From assembly GCF_014905175.1 (NCBI RefSeq), contig NC_057793.1, positions 1,674,001 through 1,738,000 on the forward strand: 64,000 nucleotides of DNA, given 5' to 3'. Source of the DNA: Aphidius gifuensis. Taxonomy: Eukaryota > Arthropoda > Insecta > Hymenoptera > Braconidae. The position numbers were made by a program, and so were the translations under genes. This document shows positions 1-12,650 of this stretch, one piece after another; positions within the stretch are counted from its first letter, which is position 1; each line of letters opens with the position of its first letter. The notes beneath the pieces are model-generated. The model was not told the origin of the DNA. It did not search any database and was given only the letters and a program-made list of their open reading frames with translations.

Positions 1-1364
1 AATGGAATATTCATCGAGTACAAATCTCAAAATAATGGTCAACAAGTAAATGTCACTACACCTGTAAAGTAAGCACATATATAAATTTATATTTTTTTTT
101 ATTCAGTTAAATATATAATTGACAAAGCAATCGATTAAATTTAATTTTAAAAATTTATTCACCATGTCAGGTATCAAATAAGCCACCCTGCGTCCACTGA
201 AGTGAAAGATGGTAAAAAAATTTGTAAGATTGAAGTTGATCCACCACTTGAAGAATTAGAAAAAAGTAATTCATGGAAATGTTGGATTACAACTCGTGAT
301 AATATATTTGGAAATTATTTGGAAAAGCAATTGAATACGACAATAAAAAATATATCACCAATTATATCATCAAATAAAGTATATGTTAAACATGCTGATA
401 CTTTTATGGTAAATATCCATTATTTCAAATAAATATAAAATAAAAATTTTTTATACACTTTCATAATAATTTTAATATTCTAATTAATATTTATTAAATC
501 ACAATTTTTATCAGGTTGGATGCCAAGTTATGCAGCCAATTGATTCTTGTTTTTTAAAGAGTCCAAATGGTACAACATTTACTGTAACAAATAGTGACAT
601 TATTCCAACTTATCCAGGTACAGAAAAAATGAATCTTGATATGGAAAATTACATGAAACGTCTGTATTCCTCGAAAAATCCTGTGCGAACATTGACACCA
701 GCAATAAACAATAATTTTTCAATGGGTGATTGCTTCACTATGTTTCCAAATGCTGGTAAAAGTCATGAAGGAGATTGGACTTGTCAACTTCGTCTCAATT
801 CTACTAAAAAAGAAATTACCACAAAAGTTTCAGTAATTATTAAAGGTACGATATATTATTAAAATATTAAATTACTAAAATATAAATTATATATTTTTTT
901 TATTGTTAATTACAGAGTCATATCTCATGCCAAGTTACAGAAAAAACAATGGAATAAAAACATTAAATTGTACTGCAATTCCAACACTTCCATCGAAAAT
1001 TAATTTTTGTCAATGGATATTACGTAATGATTCTGGTACTTATGTAAATACTGATTGGAACATCAAAACTTTGCACAATGATACAAGCTGTGTAATAAAC
1101 TTGCCTGGTAAATAATAATTTATTTTTTTTTAATTAATATAGATTCAATTATTAATTGATGTAATTTTCTTGTTTTTTTAAGATTCAAATGGTCCTTATA
1201 AGGGCAAGTGGAGCTGTTCTGTTCATTTTAAAAATGATTTTGGAGACACATTTCATACAAGTAATTTTATTGAAGTATCATCATCAACTACATCATTACC
1301 AACTTTAATTAACATAATTCTGTTATCTATTTTCAGTGTATTCTATTATGTATACACTTGTTAA
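1..1364 (+). CDS. Ig-like cell-surface/secreted protein, copy 1 (5'-truncated by window)
   Basis: Five exons are visible: 1-68, 171-408, 515-845, 916-1107, 1183-1364. All junctions are GT-AG and the joined frame is open for 336 codons plus a stop. The signal-peptide exon lies upstream of the window. The protein has about three Ig-like units, each ending in a G/W-rich strand with a Cys (WKCWI, GDWTCQL, GKWSCSV). It carries several N-glycosylation sequons and ends in a hydrophobic stretch closing on YVYTC, so it could be GPI-anchored or have a C-terminal membrane segment. Copy 2 at 3833-5584 has the same exon phases and lengths (238, 192 and 182 nt exons are shared), which supports this model. 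The function is not recognised; an extracellular recognition or adhesion role is only inferred from the Ig-like pattern. Confidence 0.8.
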
Positions 1365-3832
1365 AATTAAAATACTTGTATAATTATTTTGTATCGAAAA
1401 AAAAACAATTAATACTTGTTCAATTAAATACATATTAAATTTGCGAAAAATCATAGTATCGAAAAAAAAAAAATTAATACTTGTTCAATTAAATACATAT
1501 TAAATTTGCAAAGAAATAAAATTACAGATATCTGATTGATACCATCAGGAAACAATTTATTTTTATTAAAATAGGTATATATATCCTTACCAACCCTTTA
1601 GATAATTTAAAAAAAAAAAATTGAGATAGTCAGCTATTGATAATAATGATGATATATTTTTTTTTTAATTTTTAATAATTATTTTGATGATAAAATAAAA
1701 ATGAGTAAATTAAATGTTGTTGTTTAATTACCAGGTATTCATTGAGGATCTCCAAAATGCATGGATACCTCTCGCAGATGAACCTGGTGAGTTTTGGAAT
1801 TCCCATTTTTGATACACAATAATATATTTAATTGGAAAATATTTATTGGTTGAATATATTTTTTGTTACACAGTCTTGATTGTAATTTTATTGTAGAATA
1901 TATATAGAGTTTTTAAAATAAATAAAAATATATTATATATTTATAAATAATTTAGAAAAAAAAAATCGAGTTATAACAATGATTTCAATACAGAAAGATT
2001 CTAAGCTTCTGTATGTTGAAAAAAAAAAATATTTTTAAATATATACAAGGGTAGTTTAGGGGGTAGTTATATGACCAGGCTGTAATGTGCTGCTTTTTTT
2101 TATAAATAATAAATAATATACACAACTAAAATTATAAATCACAGTATTATCAACACCCATTATATTTTTTAAATTAAAAAAAATATTAATATATGAGTTG
2201 GAAACAAAAAAAAAAAAAAAAATGATAACGTTCAAGGTTTTTTAAAATTATTATTGTTATTATTATTTCGGTAAGTTTTTTTTTAGATGTTTGATTATCG
2301 GTCTAATGACTCAAACATGATTAAATATTTAAAAAATAAAATTAAAAAAAAAAAGATAATATTCAGGTGCCTGAAACTTTTATTGTAAATGACAAAAAAA
2401 AAAAAATTATATTATTTTAAAATGATATTGTTAATGTTTTTTTAAAAAATAGAAAAAAACAAATTGATCTGATTTTCTAATAATTTTTTACATTATAATA
2501 ATAATAATATTTGAACAATTTATTATGTATGATATTGTTCAGATATTTATTTTATTTTTTGACTATTTTTTTTATTCCATTTATAATGTTGGTTTTTTTT
2601 TTTTATTTTTTTAACAAAGTGTATATTAGTAATACTGATAATGAATTTCTTCAAAAAATATATATATATAATTAAAACTTGAATTGTTCATATAACATAT
2701 TAAAGAATAAAAAAAATTTATATTATTTATAAATTATATTGTTAAAAATATTTTTAAAAATGGAAAAAAAAAAACAATTTGATCTGATTTTTTAATAACT
2801 TGTTTTTTTATTTTTTTTCTATTCAAATATATACTTTATGTGGAATTTTTTTTTTTTTTTTTATTCATAATTATTTTCGTTGATATTTCCAAAAATAAAT
2901 TTTATTATCAGCTAGATTAGAAATGAGTTGAAATATAAAATATCAGTCGAATGTTAAATTTGTAAAATACAATTAAAATAATTTGTAAAAAAAAAATGAA
3001 TATACTAAAAGTAACTGAAAAATTTGCATTATAAATTTATTTACATTACTCTCATTACGCAAATAGATTTTTTACATCAATTTAAAAATAACTATTTTTG
3101 ATAAAATCATAAATAATATTCGGTAACTTATTTCAATATATAAAATGCAATTTTCGTAATTATTTTTTTGAAAATATACAACGTGCATTGCTGAAAAAAT
3201 TTAAATATATTTTAATTTTTTTCATTCAAATACATTTTAAAGATTTCATTTTATTTTTAACATTTATTAGTCATTTAATTGACGTCGGTTCGCTTCAACT
3301 AATTAACAAACTAACTGATAACAAATATTTTTAAAATATCGACAAAAAAAGTTTTATATTAAAAGAAAGATCTAAAATAAATAAAGAAATAAATTTAAAC
3401 TTGTTTTTTTGTCCATTAAATAATTGTAAATTTATAATTTTTTTTATAAATGAATCAATAATATTTTACAAATATTTTTATTACATAAAATATTTATATA
3501 TTTTATTTTTCACACAATGGTTTTTTTTTTTTTATTTTTAACAAAATTTATATTAGTCATTCGAGCTACGTCGGTCGTTTCTACTAATCACAAAATTTAC
3601 TGATAATGAATTTCTTAAAAAATATCGACAAAAATAATTTTATAATAGAAAAGCCGAAAAAAAAAAAAAAGTCGTGTGATGTCACATGATCAGTATATTT
3701 TTCATCGATATTTCTAGAATAATGCTATGATTCATCATGCTGTAAAAAAGTGGTGGTCAAAAAGGTGTTTAAAAGAGGAGAATTTTTCGACTACACCCAC
3801 AGTTTCTATCAGTAAGTTAAAGTGAACACATC
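1365..3832. other. AT-rich spacer between the two Ig-like genes
   Basis: No long ORF is present. The spacer holds the 3' UTR of copy 1, a tandem repeat at 1391-1512, an orphan exon-like block at 1735-1786 and diverged repeat relics near 2560-2650, 3262-3370 and 3480-3655. The promoter and 5' UTR of copy 2 should lie in the last few hundred bases; the stretch 3720-3832 is visibly less AT-rich. Confidence 0.6.
1391..1512. repeat. Two-copy direct tandem repeat, about 57 bp unit
   Basis: Units 1391-1447 and 1456-1512 are near-identical. Both start with GTATCG plus an A run and continue through TTAATACTTGTTCAATTAAA to a TTTGC end. It lies just after the stop codon of Ig-like copy 1, so it may duplicate part of its 3' UTR. 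Confidence 0.85.
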
Positions 3833-5584
3833 ATGGCACTTAAAGCTGCCTTTTTGTTCTTTGGAACAATCCTTATCTCGCTTCAATTTTGCCACGTATC
3901 TTGTGACTCAGGTAATTGTTCATTTATAATATTTAAAAAAAATTAATTTTCCAATTTTATTGTTTATTTTAATAAATATTAATTCATTAAATAATTTAAT
4001 TAAATTTTTATTGTATTTTATTTGTAAAATATTAAATATTTTATATACATTTTAATGTGATTCGTATAAATTTTTAGTTGGAGATGTTGAAGTCACAGTT
4101 GATGCTACTTCAGGCCGTTTATCTTTTGAATGTTCACGAACAATCGAAAAAATCAATGACTACAAATGTAAATTTCAATTAAGCAATGGAATATTCATCG
4201 AGTACAAATCTCAAAATAATGGTCAACAAGTAAATGTCACTACACCTGTAAAGTAAGTACATATAAATTTATATTTTTCTATTCAATTAAATATCTAATT
4301 GACAAAGCAATCGATTAAATTTAATTTTAAAAATTTATTCACCATGTCAGGTATCAAATAAGCCACCCTGCGCCCGCTCAAGTGATAAATGGTAAAAAAA
4401 TTTGTAAGATTGAAGTTGATCCACCACTTGAAAAACTGAATCAAAGTGATATCTGGAAATGTTGGATTATAACTCGCGAAAAAACCTTTGGAAATCATCT
4501 CAAAAACACTTACCAATTGTCAACAGAAAAATCAAAACCAAATATATCATCAAGTGCCGTATTTGTTAAAGCTGGTGACATGTTTATGGTAAATTAATAT
4601 TTATACTAATTTAAATATATATATTTTTAAAACTTTTATAATTTTAATATAAATTAAATTTTTTTTGTTCAGGCTGGATGCCAAGTTATGCATCCAATTG
4701 ATTATTGTTATTTAGTGAGTCCAAATGGTACCCAATATGCTGTTACAACAAGTCAAGTTCTTCCAAATTACCCTGGTACAGAAATTCAATTGGAAAATTA
4801 TCAAAAAGATACAGAAAATTACAACAAACGTATGTACAAAAGTACTGTACGAACACTGAGACCATCTGAGAACAGTAATTTTTCAATGGGCGATTGCTTT
4901 GGTCTCATTAAAAATGCTGTTAAAACTCATGAGGGAAATTGGACTTGTCAACTTCATCTTGCCAATTCACACGATTCAATGGCTCTTAATTTTACAGTAA
5001 ACGTTACAGGTCAGTGTCTATCAAAAATTAAAATATAGTTTTAAAATAATTAAACTATTGAATTATAAATTATTATTAATTTTATTTTTTTTTTTCATTA
5101 TTTTAAATTACAGAATCATATTTCATACCAGCTCACACTGAAGGCTCATCACCAAAAACACTTAGTTGCAATGCACTTCCATCACTTCCTTCAAAAGTCG
5201 TTGATTGTCGATGGGCATTTTATAATGGTACAATGATTCCTGAAGACAGTGCTTTGAACGTCACAATGTCTAAAAATGACACTAGCTGTATGATAACTTT
5301 TAATGGTAAATAATAATAATTTATTATCTTTTTTGTTTTAAATTTATATATTCAATTTTGCTAATTATTTATACATGATTTTATTTGTTTTTTTTTTTTT
5401 AGAATGGAGAAGCAAGGAATGGCATAATGAAAAATGGACATGTTTTGTTCAATTTGAAAATGATTTTGGAGATAAATTTCATGCAAGTACAACTGTTTCA
5501 TCATCAACAATGTCATTACCAATGTTTATTAGCGTAGTTTTATTAACTATTTTCAGTTTATTGCATTACGTATATACTTGTTAA
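3833..5584 (+). CDS. Ig-like cell-surface/secreted protein, copy 2 (complete)
   Basis: Six exons (3833-3911, 4078-4252, 4351-4588, 4673-5009, 5114-5305, 5403-5584) join to 400 codons plus a stop. The ATG begins an N-terminal signal peptide (MALKAAFLFFGTILISLQF, cleavage likely near CHVSC). Three Ig-like segments follow, at roughly residues 26-140, 141-258 and 259-375, each with paired Cys and a W-x-C strand (WKCWI, GNWTCQL, EKWTCFV). Many NxS/T sequons mark it as extracellular. The last 22 residues are hydrophobic and end in C, as expected for a GPI-anchor signal or a short tail anchor. It is a tandem paralogue of copy 1, and part of exons 2 and 3 and the intron between them is almost unchanged between the copies. 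The exact family is not recognised. Confidence 0.88.
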
Positions 5585-6661
5585 AAATAAAATACTTGTA
5601 TAATTATTTCATATAAAAAAAAAAAAAAAATATTAATCCTCCGTCAATTAAATGTATAATTAATTTGTAAAATTCAATTCAATTCAATCTGTAATTTCAA
5701 CAATAAAATCTGGGTTTTGTTAAAAATATATTTGATGTTTTGTTTAATTAATCTTTTTATTACATTTTATTATACATGAAGGATTTTATCAGTTTTGTTG
5801 TTTCTGTTTCTAGCGAATAGCCGGTATTACAAAGCGAAATTGCAGAGCAAAAAAAAAAAAATTTCTTGTTATTAATTTATTAATCTATCTTTATATACTG
5901 TGTTTTTCAAGTTCTCTTAAAGAACCCACATGAAAAATGTTGCGCATCTTTTTTTATCAAAAAATTTACTCAATCAATTATAAAGATGCAATTGCATGGA
6001 ATTGAAAGAGTCCAGCAAGCATCAAGTAATTGTTTTTTTTTAATTTTTTTGTTGTTTTTTAACTTTAACAATTGCTGTGTTATTTAGTCTTCAAAGTAGG
6101 ACATTTCAAACAACTTGATAATTTTTTTCTTTTTAAGTGTCATTTGTGGAGTAGTACCTATTAATATTGCGTTGAAATGTTATTAATTTTTAATTTTTCA
6201 TTAATCGTATTGACTATTGATCTAAAAAATTAAATGAATTAATTTAATCTAGCAAGTCATCATAAAATCAGGTAAATAATTTTTTGTAAATTAAAAATAA
6301 AGCTGATGAGATTTTGAACGAATTAATAAAATACTAAGGACAAGCAGTCGATAAGGAATTAATGTAAAAACAGAAACTATGCTATACTATTTATTTATTG
6401 AATTAATAATATATTTGATACAATATTTTTTTTTATAATGGGAATGAAATATATATTTTTTTGTTGAATTAATATTATATTCAATTCGATATATTTTCTA
6501 GCTTTGCTAGAAATTAATTTAAAATAATTGTGTCAAGGTTGCTAAAAATATGTTGTTAACAACTCAATATGTTGTTTTTTTTTTATATAATTATTGTTAT
6601 ATTGTTAAAAAGTTCATATATATAGCTTACGAATTATGTAATTTTTGTTTTGTTGTTTATC
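5585..6661. other. Convergent AT-rich spacer
   Basis: This lies between the stop of Ig-like copy 2 (+) and the stop of the F-box gene (-), so it should hold both 3' UTRs. No ORF or RNA gene is recognisable. Confidence 0.6.
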
Positions 6662-8495
6662 TTATCGTTCATAATCGATTGCTAAATATTTATTTATAAT
6701 TTGTCTGTGAGGCACAACACCATCTTTACATGACATGACTACTACCAATGCTCTTTTACGATTTCTTGATATTACTTTTGCTTTTTCGATAAATTCAAAA
6801 GTTACACCTGTCTTCTTAACGCTAAAATATCTCAACTTTGGTGAATTTTCAAGAACTTTCATGGCTGATTCATTTGTAATTTTTTTGCTGAATGGTAAGA
6901 TCGCACATATCATATTTTTGAGTAATTTAATTGAAGAGTCAGTGACGTTATTAAACCCATAACAATCAAGATTTATTAAATAATTCATTTTTGAAATTGC
7001 TACCATACCAGCATCGGTTATATGAGTACCATACATTCGTAGTGATTTTAATTTCTTCATGACATTGGCAACATTATATAAAAAATCATCAGTAACTCGG
7101 CATTTTCTAATATCTAAGTTCGTGACCGACCTATATATTGTGAAGGGAGTAAATTTATTTTCATGATATTTACACTCGTCACGAGTGCATTTTATTTTAG
7201 GTTTTTTCGAAGTTAAATAATCGCGTAAACTTATGGGACGATTTATACCAGCAAATTGAAACCATTCCAAGGTCTTCAGTTGAGAAACCACCTGCAAAAC
7301 GAATAATTCATAAGCACCTATATGTAAAGAATAAAAAGGAGTATTTTTGCTTTTTTTGTAATAGGTATAAAGTTTAACTTACACTAGTGATTTCTTCTGG
7401 AAAATTAGTATTGTCCTCCACGCGTCCAGACCAATTTGATAAATTCAGTTCAGTCAATGTATCAGCAACATTTAACAATGACTTGATCAAAGTAACAGGT
7501 ATAATAGCAGATGTATCCCAGTTTTCAAAAAACTGAAATATAATTTTCAATACTTTTAGTTTCACAAGACGTGAAAATGCATTATCTAATATTGCATTGT
7601 CAATATATTTAATTCTTATTCGAAGTTGTACAAGATTTGGACAAGATTCATTGATAACTGGTACTATGTTAAAATGGCTATATGCTGTCAAGTCTAATTT
7701 TTTTAAATAACGACCACAATTATTAAGCAGCGATTTTAAAAAACTAAATTTTTCATCGATTGTTGGATAATTTTTCGTTAAAAAATTTGATCTGAACTTA
7801 TCATATCTCCAATGAGTTAGTTCAAGTTTTTTGACATCAATCCAAGAATAATAATCAAGGGCTCTTTTCCATTGTTTGCATACTAAAAAAATTAATCAAT
7901 TGTCATTATTAAATAATTTATTTTATATGTTAATTATCATTATCATACCCAATGCAATTTTTGGTCTTTCACATACTGGAAGATACATGAATATTTCAGC
8001 CAGGCAATCATCATTAACACGTTCTATTGTCAGTTCATCTTTGGCGTATGAATGATCATCATGATGACTGTATGGCTAAAAAGAATAATCAACATATTAA
8101 TTATTTAAACTGAACCCGGCTATTGGTACCCATTCCGTAAATTTAAATATAAAGTGTGATATTTAGAGTGAATTTAGGCTTATTTTATGTAGTTGAGTAA
8201 GTGTTAGCTACAGTTTGATGTTTGTTCGACAAGCTTGGACCACTAAATCTACTCTAATCATTCAATTCAAGTTATCAGTTTATCAAATTTTGTTATTATT
8301 ATTAGGTTAATTCGATATTTAATTTGAAAATAATGGTGGGGTATACTGCAGTTATTTTGAACTAACCTTATTTTTTATTTCGCTGCAACGTGTTTGTCTT
8401 AATATTTGCATAACTATATATTTTTTTACCAAGTTTTTATCCAACTCTGGTTTACGTAATCTCTTGAATAGAGATCCGTACAAATGTGACTTCAT
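6662..8495 (-). CDS. F-box and leucine-rich-repeat protein
   Basis: Four exons on the minus strand (8495-8367, 8075-7949, 7882-7383, 7291-6662) join in frame to 461 codons. After a basic N-terminus there is an F-box around residues 55-90 (VNDDCLAEIFMYLP then ALVCKQWKRAL). Leucine-rich repeats of the F-box/LRR (AMN1/FBXL) type follow, for example LTHWRYDKF, LKKLDLTAYSHF, VTNLDIRKCRVTDDFL and LKSLRMYGTHITDAG. F-box proteins usually give substrate specificity to an SCF ubiquitin ligase in cytoplasm or nucleus. No signal peptide is seen at this start, though the choice of first exon is less certain than the rest. F-box/LRR genes are reported as expanded, with some venom members, in aphid parasitoid wasps, so a lineage-specific member is possible. 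The gene is divergent from CNOT9. Confidence 0.82.
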
Positions 8496-9092
8496 ACTTA
8501 TTTGATGAAATGTGCTATGCACAATTACCAAGTTTTGGTTTAATATTTTTCTATTTCTATGTATTATATATATTATATTAAAAAAGACACCCAGCTTTTA
8601 TTAATTTATTAATAAATTATTTCGCGGTCGGTTGGAGTTTTTTTTTTAACTGTTTATATTTTATCATATTTATGATTTAAGCGGCATTAAGCGGTGTCTT
8701 CAAGTCTCCAGTCTCCTCGCTCAAACTACATAAATATTTACTAAATTTTTACATAAATTTTTTTTGTTATCCGTACTTGTGATTAAATTAATTAATTTTG
8801 AAAATTTTTTCCGAAATTTATTTATTTGACATTACCGACAATCGGTAGTTTATCATTAACAAATTAACAACAATAATGAATATAACCTCTATTTCCACTG
8901 TGTCTTCCTTGATCAAAAAAGAAAAAAAAAAAAGTCATCAGCTAAAAATAATTACATCAAAGACCTCTAAAACACTCTAATATAATTTATAAAATTAATT
9001 AAATGTCAATAAGTTAATAATAAATATTAATTAAACAATTAGTCAATAAAAAATATAACTTGTGTGTATAAAAAATATAAAAAAATAAAATA
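8496..9092. promoter_or_regulatory. Divergent promoter region, F-box/LRR gene and CNOT9
   Basis: This is a 597-bp gap between two divergent start codons. It is AT-rich, with a somewhat GC-richer patch near 8625-8725. No defined core promoter element is certain. Confidence 0.5.
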
Positions 9093-10301
9093 ATGAGCTC
9101 ACAGCAAAGTCCAGCAGCTTTACAAGCGACAGTTGATCGTGACAAAGTATATACATGGATTATTGAATTATCAAATCCAGAAACTCGTGAAAATGCTCTA
9201 CTTGAATTGAGTAAAAAACGTGAAGTTGTACCAGATTTAGCACCAATGCTTTGGCATTCATTTGGTACAGCAGCATCATTATTACAAGAAATAATTAATA
9301 TTTATCCAGCAATTAATCCAGCAACGCTATCAGCATATCAAAGTAATCGTGTTTGTAATGCACTTGCGCTTTTACAATGTGTTGCAAGTCATCCTGAAAC
9401 ACGTTCAGCATTTCTTCAGGTATAAATTAACTAAAATTCATCATAATCTTCTCAATTAAAATTAATTAATAATTAATAAAACAAAATTTATATCAACAGG
9501 CACATGTACCATTATTTCTTTATCCATTTTTACATACAATAAGTAAAACACGTCCATTTGAATATTTAAGATTAACAAGTCTTGGTGTTATTGGTGCACT
9601 TGTTAAAACAGATGAACAAGAAGTTATAACATTTTTATTAACAACTGAAATAATACCATTGTGTTTGAGAATAATGGAAAGTGGATCAGAATTAAGTAAA
9701 ACAGTTGCAACATTTATATTACAAAAAATTTTACTTGATGGTAGTGGTCTATCATATATTTGTCAAACTTATGATAGATTTAGTCATGTTGCTATGATAC
9801 TTGGTAAAATGGTATTATCACTTGCCAAAGATCCATCAGCAAGATTACTAAAACATGTTGTACGTTGTTATCTAAGACTATCTGATAATCCAAGGTAATA
9901 TTTTACAATTATATTATTTATTATTCAATTTATAAATTAACTAAAAAAATTATTATTTATGTATAAAAGTTGACAGGCATTTTGTTGTTGTTGTTATTGG
10001 TATTTACTCCAAGCTTTTTTATTTATTTATTTGTTATTATTACTGCTTGTTTGAATGTCATTTAATTGTTATTAATATTATTTTTTAAATTAATTTTACC
10101 AGGGCATTATTGGCACTTAGACAATGTCTACCAGATCAATTGAAAGACAGTACATTCTCAGCATGTTTACAAGAAGATACATCAACAAAATCATGGTTAA
10201 ATCAATTATTAAAAAATCTTGAAGTTGGACCACCACAAGTACCACCAACACAAGGACAACCAGATCCTCGTTCAATTGGCATGTCACCATTAACTTCGTA
10301 A
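9093..10301 (+). CDS. CNOT9: CCR4-NOT transcription complex subunit 9 (Rcd1/Caf40)
   Basis: Three exons (9093-9419, 9500-9894, 10103-10301) give 306 codons, close to the usual animal length of about 300. The sequence is highly conserved: an N-terminal segment DRDKVYTWIIELSNPETREN, then armadillo-type helices including LAPMLWHSFGT, AAHVPLFLYPFLHT-like and RPFEYLRLTSLGVIGALVK, and the CLRLSDN-like helix before the last exon. CNOT9 is the armadillo-repeat subunit of the CCR4-NOT deadenylase. It binds NOT1 and offers tryptophan pockets to GW182 and other repressors, so it acts in mRNA decay and translational repression in the cytoplasm. The C-terminal tail is Pro/Gln-rich. The last intron is about 200 bp. 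Confidence 0.97.
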
Positions 10302-12321
10302 ATATATTTATTTTTCATTCATCAATTTATCATAGTTATTCTCTCGTAATTTTCATTATGTTTCAAAAACATTTGAGAGAATTAAAATAAGCACACGTAC
10401 TTAGGTTTTTTTTTTTCCTTTTTTCTTTTTTTTTTTTCTATCAAATATTTAACTTTGAGATTGTATAATAAGTCAGCTCGTATATTTTCATATAGCTAAA
10501 TAATTATACAATATTGCGATATTTTAAATATGATGATGGTGATAAAGAATATATATATATAAAATAATAATTATTCTTTTTGTTTATTTAAATAAACGGA
10601 GAGAGGAAATAGATTGTTATTTTATGAAAAATAATAATATTCTGATTTAATAAATATACTTTGAATGTTTGTGTAAATAGACAGTATAAAAACAAAAAAA
10701 AAAAACAAAAGCTATTTTAGACTTGTTTAAATGTGTGTATATAAATTTAAAAAAAGAAAAAAATATTCAAGCGATGTTGAGGGTTTAATTATTAGATATT
10801 ATTGACATTAATAAAATTATTATTTTTTTATTTTTCATTGATACTCTATATACAATATAAATTAAATTTTGTTAAATAAAAAAAATTAATAATAATTGTA
10901 AAAAAAGCCGGATACAATCTGATATTTTTTCTATTATGTAAGAAAAATTATGGTAATTACTAGATAAGTTAATTAACAATTTATTAATGATATAAATAAA
11001 TATATATATTTCGAGTAAATAATTGGGTGATATGTTTAATAATGTGTGCTTGCAAAAAAAAATAAGTAATATTGTTAAGCATGATAGTTTCTTTTTTTTT
11101 TATAAAAATAAAATAGACAAGTTTTTTTTTCTTTTTTTTTTTCGAGGAATTATAATTGCTTCTAACAGGTTTTTTTTTTTTATTTATTCATTTTTGTTTT
11201 TGCTGCCTGTTGAGTATAATCATTGGGATGAAATAATGATTAATGCCTTTTATTAATAAAAGCCAAAAGTTAAATAAAAAAATATAGATAAATTAATAAG
11301 ATAAGATAAATTAATAAATAAATATGTATAATTTTGCAAAATCAAATGTTTTTCAATGAAAAAAAAAAAAAAGTTACTGTAAATATATTTTTCAAACAGT
11401 GTACTATTTATTATTATTATTTTTTTTTATAATAAAAAATTTTTTTTTCAATTTAATTTAAATGATAAATTGATTAATAATAATAGAATAATTTATTTAT
11501 TTATTTTACAAAGGCTGAGACTGAATTTGTCTCTGGAAAAAAATAATTAATAAGTTAACTCAACAGAGTGAATTATCAACTGGCTTAATATTGATAATAT
11601 TTTTAAGAGTGTTTATTGGATCCAGCCACGTGAGTGAGTCCTGTAAGCCCAGAGTTTGTCAATTATTTATTTTTTTTTTTGCTTTTTAAATTTATAATTC
11701 AATACATTAGATTCATTGATGATTATTTAAAAACAGTAGTCTATTTATATTTTTTTTTCTTTTTATTTTCATTTGTTATAAGTATTATTTTTAAACTATA
11801 AAACTTATAAACTATAAAACTTTAAAAAAAATTAATATTAAGTACAGTTTAATTAGCTGACAATGTGATTGACAATAAATTTTGTATCAATAAAAATTAT
11901 GATATATTTAATAATTAAATTTTACTGAGAAATTATATATCAATTTATCATGAAAATTTAGCTCAAGATCTTGCAACAATTGTCGATGAATTTACAGTTT
12001 AAAATATTAATATTAATTGTTTCAGTGACAGTGGTAATTGGCTTGCAATTGAAACAAATCAAATTGTTAATATTATTCCTCAGTTTTCTACAATTTACAT
12101 TAAAACATGTTACATATTTTTTAAACAGAAATATTATACATTTAATTTAAAAACAAAAAATCATCGGTTATAATTCGACTTTATTTCATGTTGTTGTTAT
12201 AATTTACAGTATATTTTTTTTCTTACTTATTTTCATTAATCATTATACATTTTTTATTGATATTATTTTAACAATTATTTATTAATATTAAACATAATTG
12301 AAAGAGAAAAAAATATCCATT
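10302..12321. other. 3' flank of CNOT9 and AT-rich intergenic DNA
   Basis: The region is very AT-rich with many poly-A and poly-T runs. The first kilobase is probably CNOT9 3' UTR. A short tandem repeat of a roughly 16-bp unit (ATAAACTATAAAACTT) is seen near 11798-11824, and a less AT-rich patch with CCAGCCACGTGAGTGAGTCC lies at 11621-11645. No supported gene. Confidence 0.55.
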
Positions 12322-12650
12322 AAGCAGTACTTGTACTTGTACCAGTTTTTGGAGTACATTGACGTTTTCTGCTTGAATTTAATCCTGATTTTTCAATACA
12401 ATTATAAAAATTATTCCATTCAGCAAGATTAGAATCATCATTGAAAAACTTATCAATGCATTTTTAAATCATCAATACGTAAATTTAACCAACCAACAGC
12501 TAGTAAATGTAATTTACGATAATAGAATTATATTCTTTTGTTTGAATTTTTCCAACAATTAAATCCATTTAATTGATATTTTTAATTTTTTTTTCTATTA
12601 TTATCACCTCCAAATTCCAATCAATAACTCGATCAATTTCATCATATCTA
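12322..12650 (-). pseudogene. Decayed C-terminal coding region of secreted paralogue A
   Basis: Read on the minus strand, this matches the last third of paralogue B (15654-16040) but with several small indels and stops. Just inside the paralogue A ORF, a net 5-nt deletion shifts the frame near 12650-12720. Homology then continues out of frame (a segment matching GDRYDEIDRLIEW of B). By contrast the terminal roughly 47 codons (12322-12466) are open and almost identical to the B tail ending TPKTGTSTSTA. The A ORF therefore stops early at 12651 and this DNA is no longer read in phase. Confidence 0.75.
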
